From NCBI RefSeq assembly GCF_015220045.1, contig NZ_JADBGB010000001.1, forward strand, positions 897,001-961,000: 64,000 bases of DNA, in the 5' to 3' direction. Shown here one piece after another: positions 53,351-64,000 of this stretch. Source of the DNA: Marivivens aquimaris. Lineage in GTDB: Bacteria; Pseudomonadota; Alphaproteobacteria; Rhodobacterales; Rhodobacteraceae. Under the pieces are notes generated by a model. It saw nothing but the letters and a program-made list of their open reading frames with translations. It was not told where the DNA came from and searched no databases. Position 1 is the first letter of the stretch, and every line of letters starts with the position of its first letter. Made by a program: the position numbers and the translations under genes.

Positions 53351-54718
53351 TTAGCCTTGAACTTCGTTACCTACGACGATCTGCTCGGACTTGAGGCCGA
53401 TGGGCAGGCTGTCGATGTAGGCGTTGGGCGTGCGGCCATCGAAGGCAACGCCGTCGATGATGTCTTCAGCCGGAGTGGCTTCGCGGTAGCCGTCGCTGTC
53501 GAACGGGAAGTCGGCGGCATCGGCGAGACCTTCGTCGACCAGCAGCTGGGCGGCTTCGAGGTAGATTTCCGGCTTGTAGACCGACTTGGCGACTTCGTCG
53601 TACCAGCTATCGGGCTTGGCTTCGGCGATCTGGCCCCAGCGGCGCATCTGGGTCAGGTACCAGACGGCGTCCGAGTAGTAGGGGTAGTTCGCGTAGTAGC
53701 GGAAGAACACGTTGAAGTCGGGAACGTCGCGAACATCGCCCGGCTCGTATTCGAAGGTACCGGTCATCGAGTTGTCGATCACGTCAGCGTCCGCGCCCAC
53801 GTATTCGGGACGGGACAGGATCTCGACCGCTTCCTCACGGTTGGCGTTCTCGTTCTCGTCCAGCCACATGGCGGCGCGGATCAGGGCCTTGGTCACAGCG
53901 AGGGTCGTGTTCGGGTTCTCTTCTGCGAATTCCGCAGTGATACCAAAGACTTTCTCGGGGTTGTTCTTCCAGATTTCGTAGTCGGTGATGACCGGAACGC
54001 CGATGCCTTTGATGACGGCCTGCTGGTTCCACGGCTCGCCAACGCAGTAGCCGTTGATGGTGCCGGCTTCGAGCGTTGCGGGCATCTGCGGCGGCGGGGT
54101 GACGGACAGGAATACGTCAGCGCCGATCTGGCCGGTCACGTCCTCGGGCGAATAATACCCCGGGTTGATGCCGCCCGATGCGAGCCAGTAGCGAAGCTCG
54201 TAGTTGTGGGTCGACACGGGGAAGACCATGCCCATGTTGAAGGGCTTACCGTCGGCGTTGAACTGTTCGATCACCGGAACGAGGGCTTCAGCCGAAATCG
54301 GGTGCTGCGGGCGGCCATCATCCATCGACGGGATATGCGGGCGCATCATGTCCCAGACTTCGTTGGAAACGGTGATGCCGTTGCCGTTCAGGTCCATCGA
54401 GAACGGGGTGATGATGTGCGCTTCGGTGCCGTAGCCGATGGTGGCAGCCAGCGGCTGACCTGCCAGCATGTGCGCGCCGTCCAGAGTGCCGTCGATCACG
54501 CCGTCGAGCAGAACCTTCCAGTTCGCCTGCGCTTCGAGGGTCACGAACAGACCTTCGTCAAAGAAGTAGCCCTGTTCGTAAGCAACAGCCAGAGGAGCCA
54601 TATCGGTCAGCTTGATGAAACCGAAGGTCAGTTCGTCTTTTTCAAGTTCCAGCATTTCGGCAAAGGCCGGAGTGCTCAGCATGGTCGTTGCAGCCAGAAT
54701 GGCGGACAAATGCTTCAT
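53351..54718 (-). CDS. nrtA: Nitrate-binding protein of the ABC transporter
   Basis: A 455-residue periplasmic protein with a signal peptide ([20 protein letters not shown]). The NrtA fold is recognised from [42 protein letters not shown] and [17 protein letters not shown], the last containing nitrate-site residues. I place the start at 54718 after CAGGGA; a longer reading frame upstream crosses the leader terminator and is not real. It is the first gene after the regulatory leader. Confidence 0.93.
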   Translation of the reverse strand: MKHLSAILAATTMLSTPAFAEMLELEKDELTFGFIKLTDMAPLAVAYEQGYFFDEGLFVTLEAQANWKVLLDGVIDGTLDGAHMLAGQPLAATIGYGTEAHIITPFSMDLNGNGITVSNEVWDMMRPHIPSMDDGRPQHPISAEALVPVIEQFNADGKPFNMGMVFPVSTHNYELRYWLASGGINPGYYSPEDVTGQIGADVFLSVTPPPQMPATLEAGTINGYCVGEPWNQQAVIKGIGVPVITDYEIWKNNPEKVFGITAEFAEENPNTTLAVTKALIRAAMWLDENENANREEAVEILSRPEYVGADADVIDNSMTGTFEYEPGDVRDVPDFNVFFRYYANYPYYSDAVWYLTQMRRWGQIAEAKPDSWYDEVAKSVYKPEIYLEAAQLLVDEGLADAADFPFDSDGYREATPAEDIIDGVAFDGRTPNAYIDSLPIGLKSEQIVVGNEVQG

Positions 54719-54764
54719 TTCCCTGTCGTTCCTTTGTTGTCTGTTGTCCCAGTGGGGAAAAACG

Positions 54765-54823
54765 AAAAAAGCCGCTGACGCTCTCTGCCAAGGGAGGAGG
54801 AAGGCAGAGGGTCGAGCGGCTTT
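54765..54823 (-). terminator. Attenuator terminator in the nrtA leader
   Basis: On the minus strand the outer 9-bp stem (54815-54823 with 54768-54776), extended inside by a CCTCTGCC/GGCAGAG stem, ends in a run of six T. It lies between nasS and nrtA, just where NasT-type antitermination acts. Confidence 0.82.
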
Positions 54824-54890
54824 GCTCAATCGCCCAAGTCGTTGGGCAAATCTCGTGAAGATCAACGCCATTGCTGATCTGGGTCCACAT
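54824..54890 (-). promoter_or_regulatory. ANTAR-type leader RNA (NasT target) before nrtA
   Basis: Upstream of the terminator, 54859-54880 forms an 8-bp stem with the hexaloop AAUGGC. Its A at position 1 and G at position 4 are the signature of ANTAR-protein RNA targets. A second hairpin follows at 54832-54847 (GCCCAA/TTGGGC), with outer TTTGC/GCAAA pairing possible that would compete with the terminator. NasT, encoded two genes upstream, would stabilise this pair and prevent termination when nitrate is bound to NasS. Confidence 0.7.
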
Positions 54891-54977
54891 TGCGCCTTTG
54901 GTGCGCGGGGTGAAATGGGTTTTGTGCGGATTTGCTGTGATGCAGCAAAATAATCCGAAGCACTGCCCAAGTTTTCA

Positions 54978-56141
54978 TCAGGTGCCGCTGTTGCGTTCAA
55001 AAATGCGGCGGTCGAAGAAGCCAAAAGGTTGGCTGTCCACGCCATCGGCTGTGTCCGCACCGAAAGACTCACCCTCGGAGCGGTAGTCTTTTTGCGGCAA
55101 TGCAGCGGACTCGGTTGAAAGCGCTTCGCGGTAAAGGTCGGTGCGGAACACCTCCGCCGCGCTGGTTTCTGCGGCACCGCGGTCCATGCCAACGCGGGAC
55201 GCCAGTTGCGAGCCAATCCATGCGGCCTGCGACTTCCAAGGGAAGGTCGCGTTGTGTCCGTAGAAATCGACAAAGTTCCGCACGCGACGTTCGTCGCCCG
55301 CGCGGTTCACGATAAGCTCGCCGTTGAGCGCACGGTCGATCACATCGGACGCGACATTGAGATAGGCAGGCCGCGCGAGGATTTCGGAAGCCATGATGCG
55401 GTTGTCTGGCTGCGCGAGCCATCGGCCCGCTTTCCACACCGCGCGGATCAGGCGCAGCGCGGTGGCTTTTTCCTGCTCGGCCCAGTCATGACGGACGGCG
55501 AGCACCTTCTCAGGCGCTCCAGCCCAGATCGCAGCGCCAGGGAGCAGCAACTCGCCCACGCCGTTCTCGACCGAGATAGAGCCCCACGGCTCGCCCACGC
55601 AGAACGCATCAATCTCGCCCGCCGCAATCGCCTGCGCCATCATCGGCGGCGGAACGGTTCGGATCTGGATGCCCTGCGGCGCGGGATGGCCGAGCGCGGA
55701 GAGCCAGTAGTAGAGCAGCTCCGCGTGCATCGAAAACGGGAAGGGCACGCCGATGCGGAAATCACCGCCCGTGGCCGCGATCAGCGCTTTGCCTGCGGCA
55801 TAGGCGTCGGTGAAGGAAAAATCGAAACCGTTGGCGCGCATCTTTGCCGCCAGTTCGGTCGACACGCCCGTGACGTTGCCGTTGATGGACATCATCGACA
55901 GCACGTCGAAACGGCTGGAATTACCGATACCGAGCGCCTGCGCCACAGGGACAGGGGCAAGCATGTGCGCCGCGTCGATCTGGCCGATGTTTAGCATATC
56001 GCGCAGCATCGACCACGACGGCGATTTGTGAAGCTCCAGCTCCAACCCTTCGCCAGCGGCAAAGCCCAATTCATGCGCCACGACCAGCGGCGCGCTATCG
56101 ACCAGCGGGATGAACCCGACACCGAGACGTGCGCCGCTCAT
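54978..56141 (-). CDS. nasS: Nitrate/nitrite sensor NasS
   Basis: A 387-residue NrtA homologue that has no signal peptide ([20 protein letters not shown]), so it stays in the cytoplasm. Ligand-site segments are [19 protein letters not shown] and [17 protein letters not shown]. Known NasS proteins bind NasT and release it when nitrate or nitrite is present. It overlaps nasT by four bases. Confidence 0.92.
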   Translation of the reverse strand: MSGARLGVGFIPLVDSAPLVVAHELGFAAGEGLELELHKSPSWSMLRDMLNIGQIDAAHMLAPVPVAQALGIGNSSRFDVLSMMSINGNVTGVSTELAAKMRANGFDFSFTDAYAAGKALIAATGGDFRIGVPFPFSMHAELLYYWLSALGHPAPQGIQIRTVPPPMMAQAIAAGEIDAFCVGEPWGSISVENGVGELLLPGAAIWAGAPEKVLAVRHDWAEQEKATALRLIRAVWKAGRWLAQPDNRIMASEILARPAYLNVASDVIDRALNGELIVNRAGDERRVRNFVDFYGHNATFPWKSQAAWIGSQLASRVGMDRGAAETSAAEVFRTDLYREALSTESAALPQKDYRSEGESFGADTADGVDSQPFGFFDRRIFERNSGT

Positions 56142-56722
56142 GACAGTAGCTCCGACGCGGTGACGAGCGCCTGTGCGACCTCGACGACCTTTTTGCCTTG
56201 ATCCATCGCAGTCTTGCGGAGCAGCGCGTATGCGTCCTCTTCGCTCAGACGGCGGGCTTTCATCAGGATACCTTTGGCGCGGTCGATCACTTTACGCTCT
56301 TCGAGCGCCCGCTTGGTGGTCTCCAGTTCCTTGCGCATCCGCTGGAACATCTGGAAACGGGTCAATGCTGCGTCGAGGATCGGCTTCAGGCGGTCGGGTC
56401 GCAGCCCGTCGACCACATAGGCGCTGAGGCCCGCCTCAATTGCGGCTTTGGTCAGGTTATCATCGCTGCGGTCCACGAACATCGCGACCGGGCGATCCAG
56501 CGGGCCGGAGGCCAGCGCCAGTTCCTCCAGCGCGTCGCGGGACGGGTCGGCCATGTCGATCAGCACGACATCGGGCTTGTGACTGGCGATGGACCGCGAC
56601 AAACCCGCGGTATCCTGAAGGATGTGAACGTCATAGTCCCCCGCACCCGACAGAGCCTGCCTGATGGAGAGGGCGCGTTCAGCGTTCGCTTCGACGACGA
56701 CAATGGAGAGACGATTAGCCAT
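56138..56722 (-). CDS. nasT: ANTAR-domain antiterminator NasT
   Basis: A 194-residue RNA-binding regulator. The N-terminal receiver-like domain is degenerate: the acidic pair is Glu11-Ala12 (VVEANAERA), while Asp56 is kept, consistent with control by NasS rather than phosphorylation. The C-terminal ANTAR domain (about 135-190) contains RALEERKVIDRAKGILMKAR and DAYALLRKTAMDQGKKVVEV. First gene of the nas operon; acts on the leader before nrtA. Confidence 0.94.
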   Translation of the reverse strand: MANRLSIVVVEANAERALSIRQALSGAGDYDVHILQDTAGLSRSIASHKPDVVLIDMADPSRDALEELALASGPLDRPVAMFVDRSDDNLTKAAIEAGLSAYVVDGLRPDRLKPILDAALTRFQMFQRMRKELETTKRALEERKVIDRAKGILMKARRLSEEDAYALLRKTAMDQGKKVVEVAQALVTASELLS

Positions 56723-56852
56723 AGCTCTGGCTATGCCCGACTCCGGAAACCCGTCTATTGCGACATACGTATGCGGTCATGGATGCCCTAGGGCGGCGCT
56801 CAAATCTTGGACGATTGCCGAAAGTTTGCTCGCATTTTCAGCACATGAGAAA

Positions 56853-56880
56853 CCGCCCCGCGAAAGCTATCGCGAGGCGG
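56853..56880 (-). terminator. Hairpin terminator of the SDR gene
   Basis: An 11-bp stem with one G-T pair (56853-56863 / 56870-56880) just beyond the SDR stop on the minus strand, followed by TTTC. Confidence 0.65.
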
Positions 56881-56893
56881 CCGGTAGAATGGC

Positions 56894-57661
56894 TCAGACC
56901 ATCATACCACCAGAGATTTCAATGCGCTGCGCGTTGACCCAGCGGTTGTCCTCGGACAGCAGGGCAGAGATCGCGGGACCGATATCGTCGGCTTCGCCCG
57001 CGCGGCCCAAGGCCGTCACATCCGCGACCCACTGGTTGATCTGCGCGTTGTCCCGCACGCCGCCACCGTTGAAGTCGGTCGCAATCGCGCCCGGAGCGAC
57101 GGTGTTGACCGCGATGCGTCGCTCGCCCAGTTCTTTGGCGAGGTAGCGGGTCAGCACTTCAATCGCGCCTTTCATCGCCGCGTATGCCGACGCACCAGGC
57201 GCGGCAAAGCGGGCGAGGCCGGACGAGATGTTCACGATCCGCCCGCCGTCCGCCATCAGCGGCAGCAGCTTCTGGGTCAGGAAGTACACGCCCTTGAAGT
57301 GGATGTTCATCAGCGCGTCGAACTCGTCCTCGGTGGTGTCGGTGAACGCTTTGTGCATCCCTGTACCGGCGTTGTTCACCAGATAGTCGAAGCTGCTGCG
57401 CTGCCAGACTTCGGACAGGTGGGTGGAGACCGCATCGGCGAAGTCGGCAAAGCCGCTGGTGTCCGATGTGTCGAGCTGGATCATCACGGCGCGGCTACCC
57501 AGCGCTTCGATCTCGGCCTTGGTGTCTTCGGCGGCCTGCGCGTTGGTGTGGTCGGTGCCGATCACATGGACGCCGCGGCGGGCCAGAGCGATAGCGGCAG
57601 AGCGGCAAAGGCCACGGCTGGCACCGGTGATGATTGCGATTTTCTGTTCTGAGGTGGTCAT
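56894..57661 (-). CDS. SDR-family oxidoreductase
   Basis: A 255-residue short-chain dehydrogenase/reductase. The nucleotide motif is TGASRGLCRSAAIAL, with Cys where the third Gly of TGxxxGxG stands. Catalytic residues are in VNNAG, NISSG and SAYAAMKGA (Ser, Tyr-x3-Lys). Start at 57661 after GAGG; the frame continues upstream but without a suitable start. It is divergent from a LysR gene that probably controls it. Substrate unknown. Confidence 0.88.
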   Translation of the reverse strand: MTTSEQKIAIITGASRGLCRSAAIALARRGVHVIGTDHTNAQAAEDTKAEIEALGSRAVMIQLDTSDTSGFADFADAVSTHLSEVWQRSSFDYLVNNAGTGMHKAFTDTTEDEFDALMNIHFKGVYFLTQKLLPLMADGGRIVNISSGLARFAAPGASAYAAMKGAIEVLTRYLAKELGERRIAVNTVAPGAIATDFNGGGVRDNAQINQWVADVTALGRAGEADDIGPAISALLSEDNRWVNAQRIEISGGMMV

Positions 57662-57758
57662 AGGGGTTTCCTCTTCGTTGCTGTGCCCCTTATGTGTTTG
57701 TTTGTGGCCTGCGAATAAGCCGCATATTTTTGTGAACAGCATTCGGGAATGTCGGATA

Positions 57759-58651
57759 ATGGACCGGATAGACGCCATGCGCATTTTCGTGCGGATCGTG
57801 GAGCGGCAAAGCTTCGCCCGCGCCGCCGAGGATCTGCGCCTGCCTGCCTCCACCGCGACGGACGCAGTCAAAAGGCTGGAACAGCGGCTGGGCGTGCGGC
57901 TGCTGGAGCGCACCACGCGGCAGGTCCGCACCACGCTGGATGGTGAGGCGTACTATCAGCGCTGCCTGAACATCCTTGCCGAAATCGAAGAGGCGGAGGA
58001 CGCCTTCAGCGGTGGTCAACCGCGCGGCATCCTGCGGGTCAGCTCGCTGGGCTCCACCGTGCGCGAACTGATCATGCCCGCTTTGCCCGAGTTCCTCGAA
58101 AAGTACCCTGAGCTGAGCCTCCACTTCAACGAGGCCGACCGCTTCGTCGATCTCGTGCGTGAAGGCATCGACTGCGTGATCCGCGGCGGTAATCTCGGGG
58201 AAAGCGATCTGGTGGGGCGTCAGGTCGCTCTGCTACCCGAAACGACGGTCGCGACGCCCGAATACTTCGCCAAGCACGGCACGCCTGAAAGCTGGGACAA
58301 GCTGGACGGCCACCACATCGTCGGCTTCCACTCCAGCGCCGTCGGCGGGGTGATCCCGTTCGATTTCACAGTGGACGGCCAGAGCCGCGAGGTCACTTTG
58401 CCCGCCCGCGTGACGGTCGAAGGGGTGGAGACGATGCGCGCCGCAGCCCTGCGCGGGCTTGGCCTCGTCCAGTTGCCGCGCCCGTCGATCGCCAAGGAAA
58501 TCGCGGCGGGGCGGCTAGTCGAAGTGCTCACCGACACGCCGCCATCGCCGACGCCGGTGCATATCCTGTACCCGCAGAACAGACAGCTGAACCTGCGGGT
58601 ACGGGTGTTCGTGGATTGGGTCGTGGAATTATTCCGCGACGTTTCAATCCA

Positions 58652-58655
<4 letters not shown>
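57759..58655 (+). CDS. LysR-family transcriptional regulator (DsdC/AaeR-like)
   Basis: A 298-residue regulator. The N-terminal helix-turn-helix is IFVRIVERQSFARAAEDLRLPASTATDAVKRLEQRLGVRLLER, with a LysR effector domain after about residue 90. It is divergent from the SDR gene with a 97-base gap, the usual arrangement of a LysR regulator and its target. Its end overlaps the convergent gbcB stop by four bases. Confidence 0.9.
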
Positions 58656-61269
<2,614 letters not shown>

Positions 61270-61363
61270 TGTCGCTACCCTAGAAGAAGAGTGCTCCGAA
61301 TCTGGTTCAATTCCGACTCTCGGATTGCAAAATGAGACGAAGGCGTCGCTGCGTTGCAGCTTT

Positions 61364-62272
61364 TTACGGTTTGCGGAACAGGCGGGCGGCTTCGAACACC
61401 TCGTCGAGTCTATCAAAGCGTTCCTTGGTGCGCGGCCAGTTCTCTTCCTGCACCGCGCCGATCAGCGTCTCCAGCAGCATCATGGTGGACACGTTGGAGT
61501 CCCACGCCGATGGGATCTCGACCCAGCACTGGAACACGTAGTCCGCCACGCTCGCCACGGGGGAGGCCCACTGGTCGGTTATGAGGATCACCGTCAGTTC
61601 ACGTTCCTTGGCCAGTTCGGCAAGGCGCAGCAGGTTGGTCTCGTATCTGCGGATGTCGAACATCAGCAGCGTGTCGCCCTTTTTCATGTCCAGCACGTAG
61701 TGGGGCCATGTCGCGGAAGAGCTGGTCATATGGGTGACGCGCTCGCGGATCGCTTGGAAGTGGGTAAAGGCGTATTCCGCAAGCGCGCGGGTAATACGGC
61801 CACCCACAATATAGAGGCGGCCAGAGGTATCCGACATTTCCTTGGCCGCTTCATCGAATTTGTCGTGGTCGATATTGGACAGCGTCTGGCTGAGGTTCCG
61901 CGTCACCGCCTGCGAGAAACGGTTGAGCAGATGACTCTCGGGCGCTTCGGTCGCCCAATTGGCGCGGCGCTGCGTGGGGCCTTGGACCTTTGCCTGTAGT
62001 TCGGACAGCAAAGCCTGATGGAACTGGGGGAAGCCCTTGAAGCCCAGCTTGCCGACAGTTCGCGCGACTGTAGGCGTAGACACACCCGCATTCTGCGCCA
62101 CCACGGTAATAGAGGCGATGCCCGCTGCGGGGTAATTCTCCAGCAGACGATTTGCGAACTTCTTCTCGGCGGTCGTGAGCACGCCGTAGTGCTCGCGGAT
62201 CAGTTCACGGACCGTGGTGTTCTGCTGTGTCAACGCAGCCCCCGTTTTTTCCAGTGCTCCGAATTTAGGCAT
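61364..62272 (-). CDS. MurR/RpiR-family regulator with SIS domain
   Basis: A 302-residue regulator. The helix-turn-helix is at about 30-95 (SITVVAQNAGVSTPTVARTV) and the SIS domain at about 135-270 (GRLYIVGGRITRALAEYAF, DTLLMFDIRRYETNLLRLAE). It is divergent from the amidohydrolase-TRAP operon with 108 bases between and probably represses it. In RpiR proteins beside amino-acid or ureide genes the SIS ligand is not always a sugar phosphate. Confidence 0.9.
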   Translation of the reverse strand: MPKFGALEKTGAALTQQNTTVRELIREHYGVLTTAEKKFANRLLENYPAAGIASITVVAQNAGVSTPTVARTVGKLGFKGFPQFHQALLSELQAKVQGPTQRRANWATEAPESHLLNRFSQAVTRNLSQTLSNIDHDKFDEAAKEMSDTSGRLYIVGGRITRALAEYAFTHFQAIRERVTHMTSSSATWPHYVLDMKKGDTLLMFDIRRYETNLLRLAELAKERELTVILITDQWASPVASVADYVFQCWVEIPSAWDSNVSTMMLLETLIGAVQEENWPRTKERFDRLDEVFEAARLFRKP

Positions 62273-62380
62273 GACGCTGCGGAAATGGAAAGGGACCAGC
62301 GTCTCTCAAAGTGCCATCGGAAAAATATTGACAGAATTACGAACGCATGGAAACAATTTTACAAAACCACAGGGACACCA
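62273..62380 (+). promoter_or_regulatory. Divergent promoter region of the amidohydrolase-TRAP operon
   Basis: TTGACA (62328-62333) and AACAAT (62352-62357) with an 18-base gap form a plausible sigma-70 promoter. The dyad GACGCTG (62273-62279) / CAGCGTC (62297-62303) and the motif GGAAACAATTTTACAAAA (62349-62366) are candidate regulator sites. AGGGA precedes the ATG at 62381. Confidence 0.5.
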
Positions 62381-63136
62381 ATGCGCAATCAAAGCGAAAC
62401 CTCGCAGGATACGGCAGTGATCGTCGAAAACCCCATGGGGCAGGGCGGTGTGCTGATTCTGTGTGAGCACGCTTCGAACCATATCCCCGAATATCTGAAC
62501 GGCTTGGGGCTGAGTGAGGCCGACCGCGTCAGTCATGCCGCTTGGGATCCCGGTGCGTTGCCAGTTGCCCGAATGTTGAGCACTGGACTGGATGCGCCGC
62601 TTGTTGCCTCCGGTATCTCGCGGCTTGTGTACGACTGTAACCGCCCGCCCGAAGCGCCGAGCGCGATGCCCGAGAAGTCCGAACTGATCGAAGTGCCGGG
62701 GAACCGTGCGCTGGATCAGGCCGAAAGGGACGCTCGCACCAAGGCGTACTATGAACCCTTCGTCGAGGCTGTCGCCAAGATGACAGAGGCCGCACAGCCC
62801 AAAGCCATTGTCACGATGCACACCTTCACGCCTGTTTATTACGGCGAGCCCCGCAGGACAGAGATCGGTATCCTTCATGACGCCGACACCCGCCTCGCTG
62901 ATGCGATGCTGGCGGTAGAGACGGATCACCTTGTCGAACGGAACGAACCCTATGGCCCTAACGATGGGGTGACACACTCGCTCCGCATCCACGGGGTAGA
63001 GAAGGGCATCGCTAACGTGATGATCGAGGTCCGCAATGACCTCCTAGAGACCGAAGCGCAGCAGACCGCGATGGCAGAGACCCTGCTGACGATGCTGCGC
63101 CCCGCACTGGAACAACTGGAGGCACATGATGCCTAA
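62381..63136 (+). CDS. N-formylglutamate amidohydrolase-family protein
   Basis: A 251-residue zinc amidohydrolase-like protein. The family signature VLILCEHASNHIPEYLNGLG is at about residue 25, with further metal or active-site residues in HAAWDPGALPVARML and IVTMHTFTPVYYG. HutG-type enzymes hydrolyse N-formylglutamate; many relatives beside TRAP genes act on unidentified N-acyl compounds. It overlaps the TRAP small permease gene. Confidence 0.87.
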   Translation: MRNQSETSQDTAVIVENPMGQGGVLILCEHASNHIPEYLNGLGLSEADRVSHAAWDPGALPVARMLSTGLDAPLVASGISRLVYDCNRPPEAPSAMPEKSELIEVPGNRALDQAERDARTKAYYEPFVEAVAKMTEAAQPKAIVTMHTFTPVYYGEPRRTEIGILHDADTRLADAMLAVETDHLVERNEPYGPNDGVTHSLRIHGVEKGIANVMIEVRNDLLETEAQQTAMAETLLTMLRPALEQLEAHDA

Positions 63137-63725
63137 AGTCATCAGGGGATACGTCCGCTTCGTGGACGCCATGAACCGCATCATCGGCCGCTTTGCCATG
63201 TACGGCATTTTCGCGCTGGTCGGCGTGCTGTTGTGGTCGTCGATCTCCAAAACGTTCTTCACGCCGTCCCTGTGGACGCTGGAGACCGCGCAATTCATCA
63301 TGGTGGCCTACTACATCCTCGGCGGGCCGTATTCGATCCAGATGGGTTCGAACGTCCGCATGGACCTGTTCTACGGCGGTTGGACCCCGAAACAGAAAGC
63401 GTGGATGGACGGCTTTACCGTGTTCTTCCTGCTCTTCTACCTCGGCGTTCTGCTCTACGGCGCGCTGGGCTCGCTGGCTTATTCCATCGGTTATTTCGGA
63501 ATGGAGCCGCTCGTTTTCTACAAAGACCTTATCGTCAGCTTCTTCACCGGCGGCCCCGATGCCGCGGTCGAACAGATGGGCTACCTCGAACGCAGCTCGA
63601 CTGCATGGCGTCCGTACATCTGGCCGATCAAGCTGACCCTCGCGCTGGGCGTCTTCCTGATGATCCTGCAAGTCCTTGCCGAATTCTTCCGTGATATCGG
63701 CCGTATCCGCGGAGTCGAACTCTGA
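63129..63725 (+). CDS. TRAP transporter small permease (DctQ)
   Basis: About 198 residues with four predicted membrane helices, as expected for DctQ (GIFALVGVLLWSSISKTFF, LETAQFIMVAYYILGG with the conserved N-V-R-M-D segment SNVRMDLFY). ATG at 63126 or 63129; GGAGG spacing favours 63129. Supports uptake of an organic acid or amino-acid derivative with the large permease. No DctP binding protein is inside the window; it may lie beyond the right edge. Confidence 0.88.
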   Translation: MPKVIRGYVRFVDAMNRIIGRFAMYGIFALVGVLLWSSISKTFFTPSLWTLETAQFIMVAYYILGGPYSIQMGSNVRMDLFYGGWTPKQKAWMDGFTVFFLLFYLGVLLYGALGSLAYSIGYFGMEPLVFYKDLIVSFFTGGPDAAVEQMGYLERSSTAWRPYIWPIKLTLALGVFLMILQVLAEFFRDIGRIRGVEL

Positions 63726-64000
63726 TGTCACATGAAATGATCGCCCTTCTGATGTTCAGCGGCATGATGCTGATGCTCTTCACAGGGCAGCGCGTTTTTG
63801 GCGCCATCGGATTTATCGGAGCCATCGCCGGTCTGCTCCTCTGGGGGACCGGAGGCGTGGATGTCCCGTTCTCGGCTGCGATGAAGCTGATGAAGTGGTA
63901 TCCGATGCTCACTCTGCCGATGTTCATCTTTATGGGCTACGTGTTGTCGGAATCCAAAATCGCCGACGACCTCTATAAGATGTTCCACGTCTGGATGGGG
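63725..64000 (+). CDS. TRAP transporter large permease (DctM), N-terminal part
   Basis: The first 92 codons, cut off by the window end. It begins MSHEMIALLMFSGMMLMLFT, followed by GQRVFGAIGFIGAIAGLLLW and LTLPMFIFMGYVLSES, the start of the DctM fold. The start codon overlaps the small-permease stop (TGATG), so the two are coupled. Confidence 0.9.
   Translation, partial: MSHEMIALLMFSGMMLMLFTGQRVFGAIGFIGAIAGLLLWGTGGVDVPFSAAMKLMKWYPMLTLPMFIFMGYVLSESKIADDLYKMFHVWMG

Noticed and set aside
53357..54778. 473-codon plus-strand frame opposite nrtA
   Set aside because: Shadow frame that runs through the leader terminator; no start signals.
54719..55273. Extended N-terminus for nrtA from the long open frame
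   Set aside because: The extension reads through the terminator and part of nasS on the same strand; the ATG at 54718 opens a proper signal peptide.
56764..56773. CATACGTATG palindrome upstream of nasT
   Set aside because: Ten symmetric bases with no extended symmetry; too short to call an operator without comparative data.

Overview
The window reads as a chromosome segment of a marine-type alphaproteobacterium, most likely a Rhodobacteraceae (Roseobacter-group) member. The evidence is the gene content (PQQ alcohol oxidation, NasS-NasT nitrate assimilation, TRAP transport, Rieske glycine-betaine demethylase, RpiR/SIS regulators next to sugar clusters), the high GC and the tightly packed operons. 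I see no rRNA, tRNA, insertion sequence, phage or CRISPR. The long antisense reading frames are GC-driven shadows.

Layout. (1) 1-15.4 kb: PQQ-dependent alcohol oxidation. It holds the 3' end of a quinoprotein alcohol dehydrogenase, an ABC exporter, a YVTN beta-propeller, two periplasmic binding proteins and a PedF-type cytochrome c. It continues with a NosR-like flavoprotein and its ApbE flavin transferase, a GAF regulator and an acetaldehyde dehydrogenase. A three-part ABC importer is split around the last two genes. Together these would oxidise a short alcohol in the periplasm and the aldehyde in the cytoplasm. (2) 15.5-23.4 kb: a carnitine/gamma-butyrobetaine-like module with a GlxA-type AraC regulator, acyl-CoA dehydrogenase, NDP-forming acyl-CoA synthetase, CaiD-like hydratase, LysR regulator, BBOX-like dioxygenase and class II aldolase. 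(3) 23.5-25.3 kb: two secreted proteins, one DUF3500-like.

(4) 25.3-43.7 kb: a large carbohydrate or polyol catabolic region. It has an ABC importer with a Tat-exported binding protein, FGGY kinase, VOC protein, class II ketose-bisphosphate aldolase, CbbY-like phosphatase, small monooxygenase-fold protein, UlaG-like hydrolase and RpiR regulator. A second operon follows, encoding a thiamine-diphosphate E1 alpha/beta, a transaldolase, an E2 whose acyltransferase domain is replaced by an alpha/beta hydrolase, E3 and a second phosphatase. I do not recognise this combination as a described pathway; it is the main candidate for a new system. (5) 43.7-56.7 kb: assimilatory nitrate reduction in the order nasT-nasS-leader-nrtA-nrtB-nrtCD(fused)-nirB-nirD-nasA-cysG, with an ANTAR-type attenuator leader before nrtA. 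(6) 56.9-61.3 kb: an SDR and LysR pair, then gbcAB (glycine betaine demethylase). A well-conserved cobalamin riboswitch lies in the gbcA leader, an unexpected regulatory link. (7) 61.4-64 kb: RpiR regulator divergent from an N-formylglutamate amidohydrolase-like gene and a TRAP transporter that runs off the window.

Regions 2 and 6 both concern quaternary amines: carnitine or butyrobetaine breakdown gives glycine betaine, which gbcAB would demethylate.
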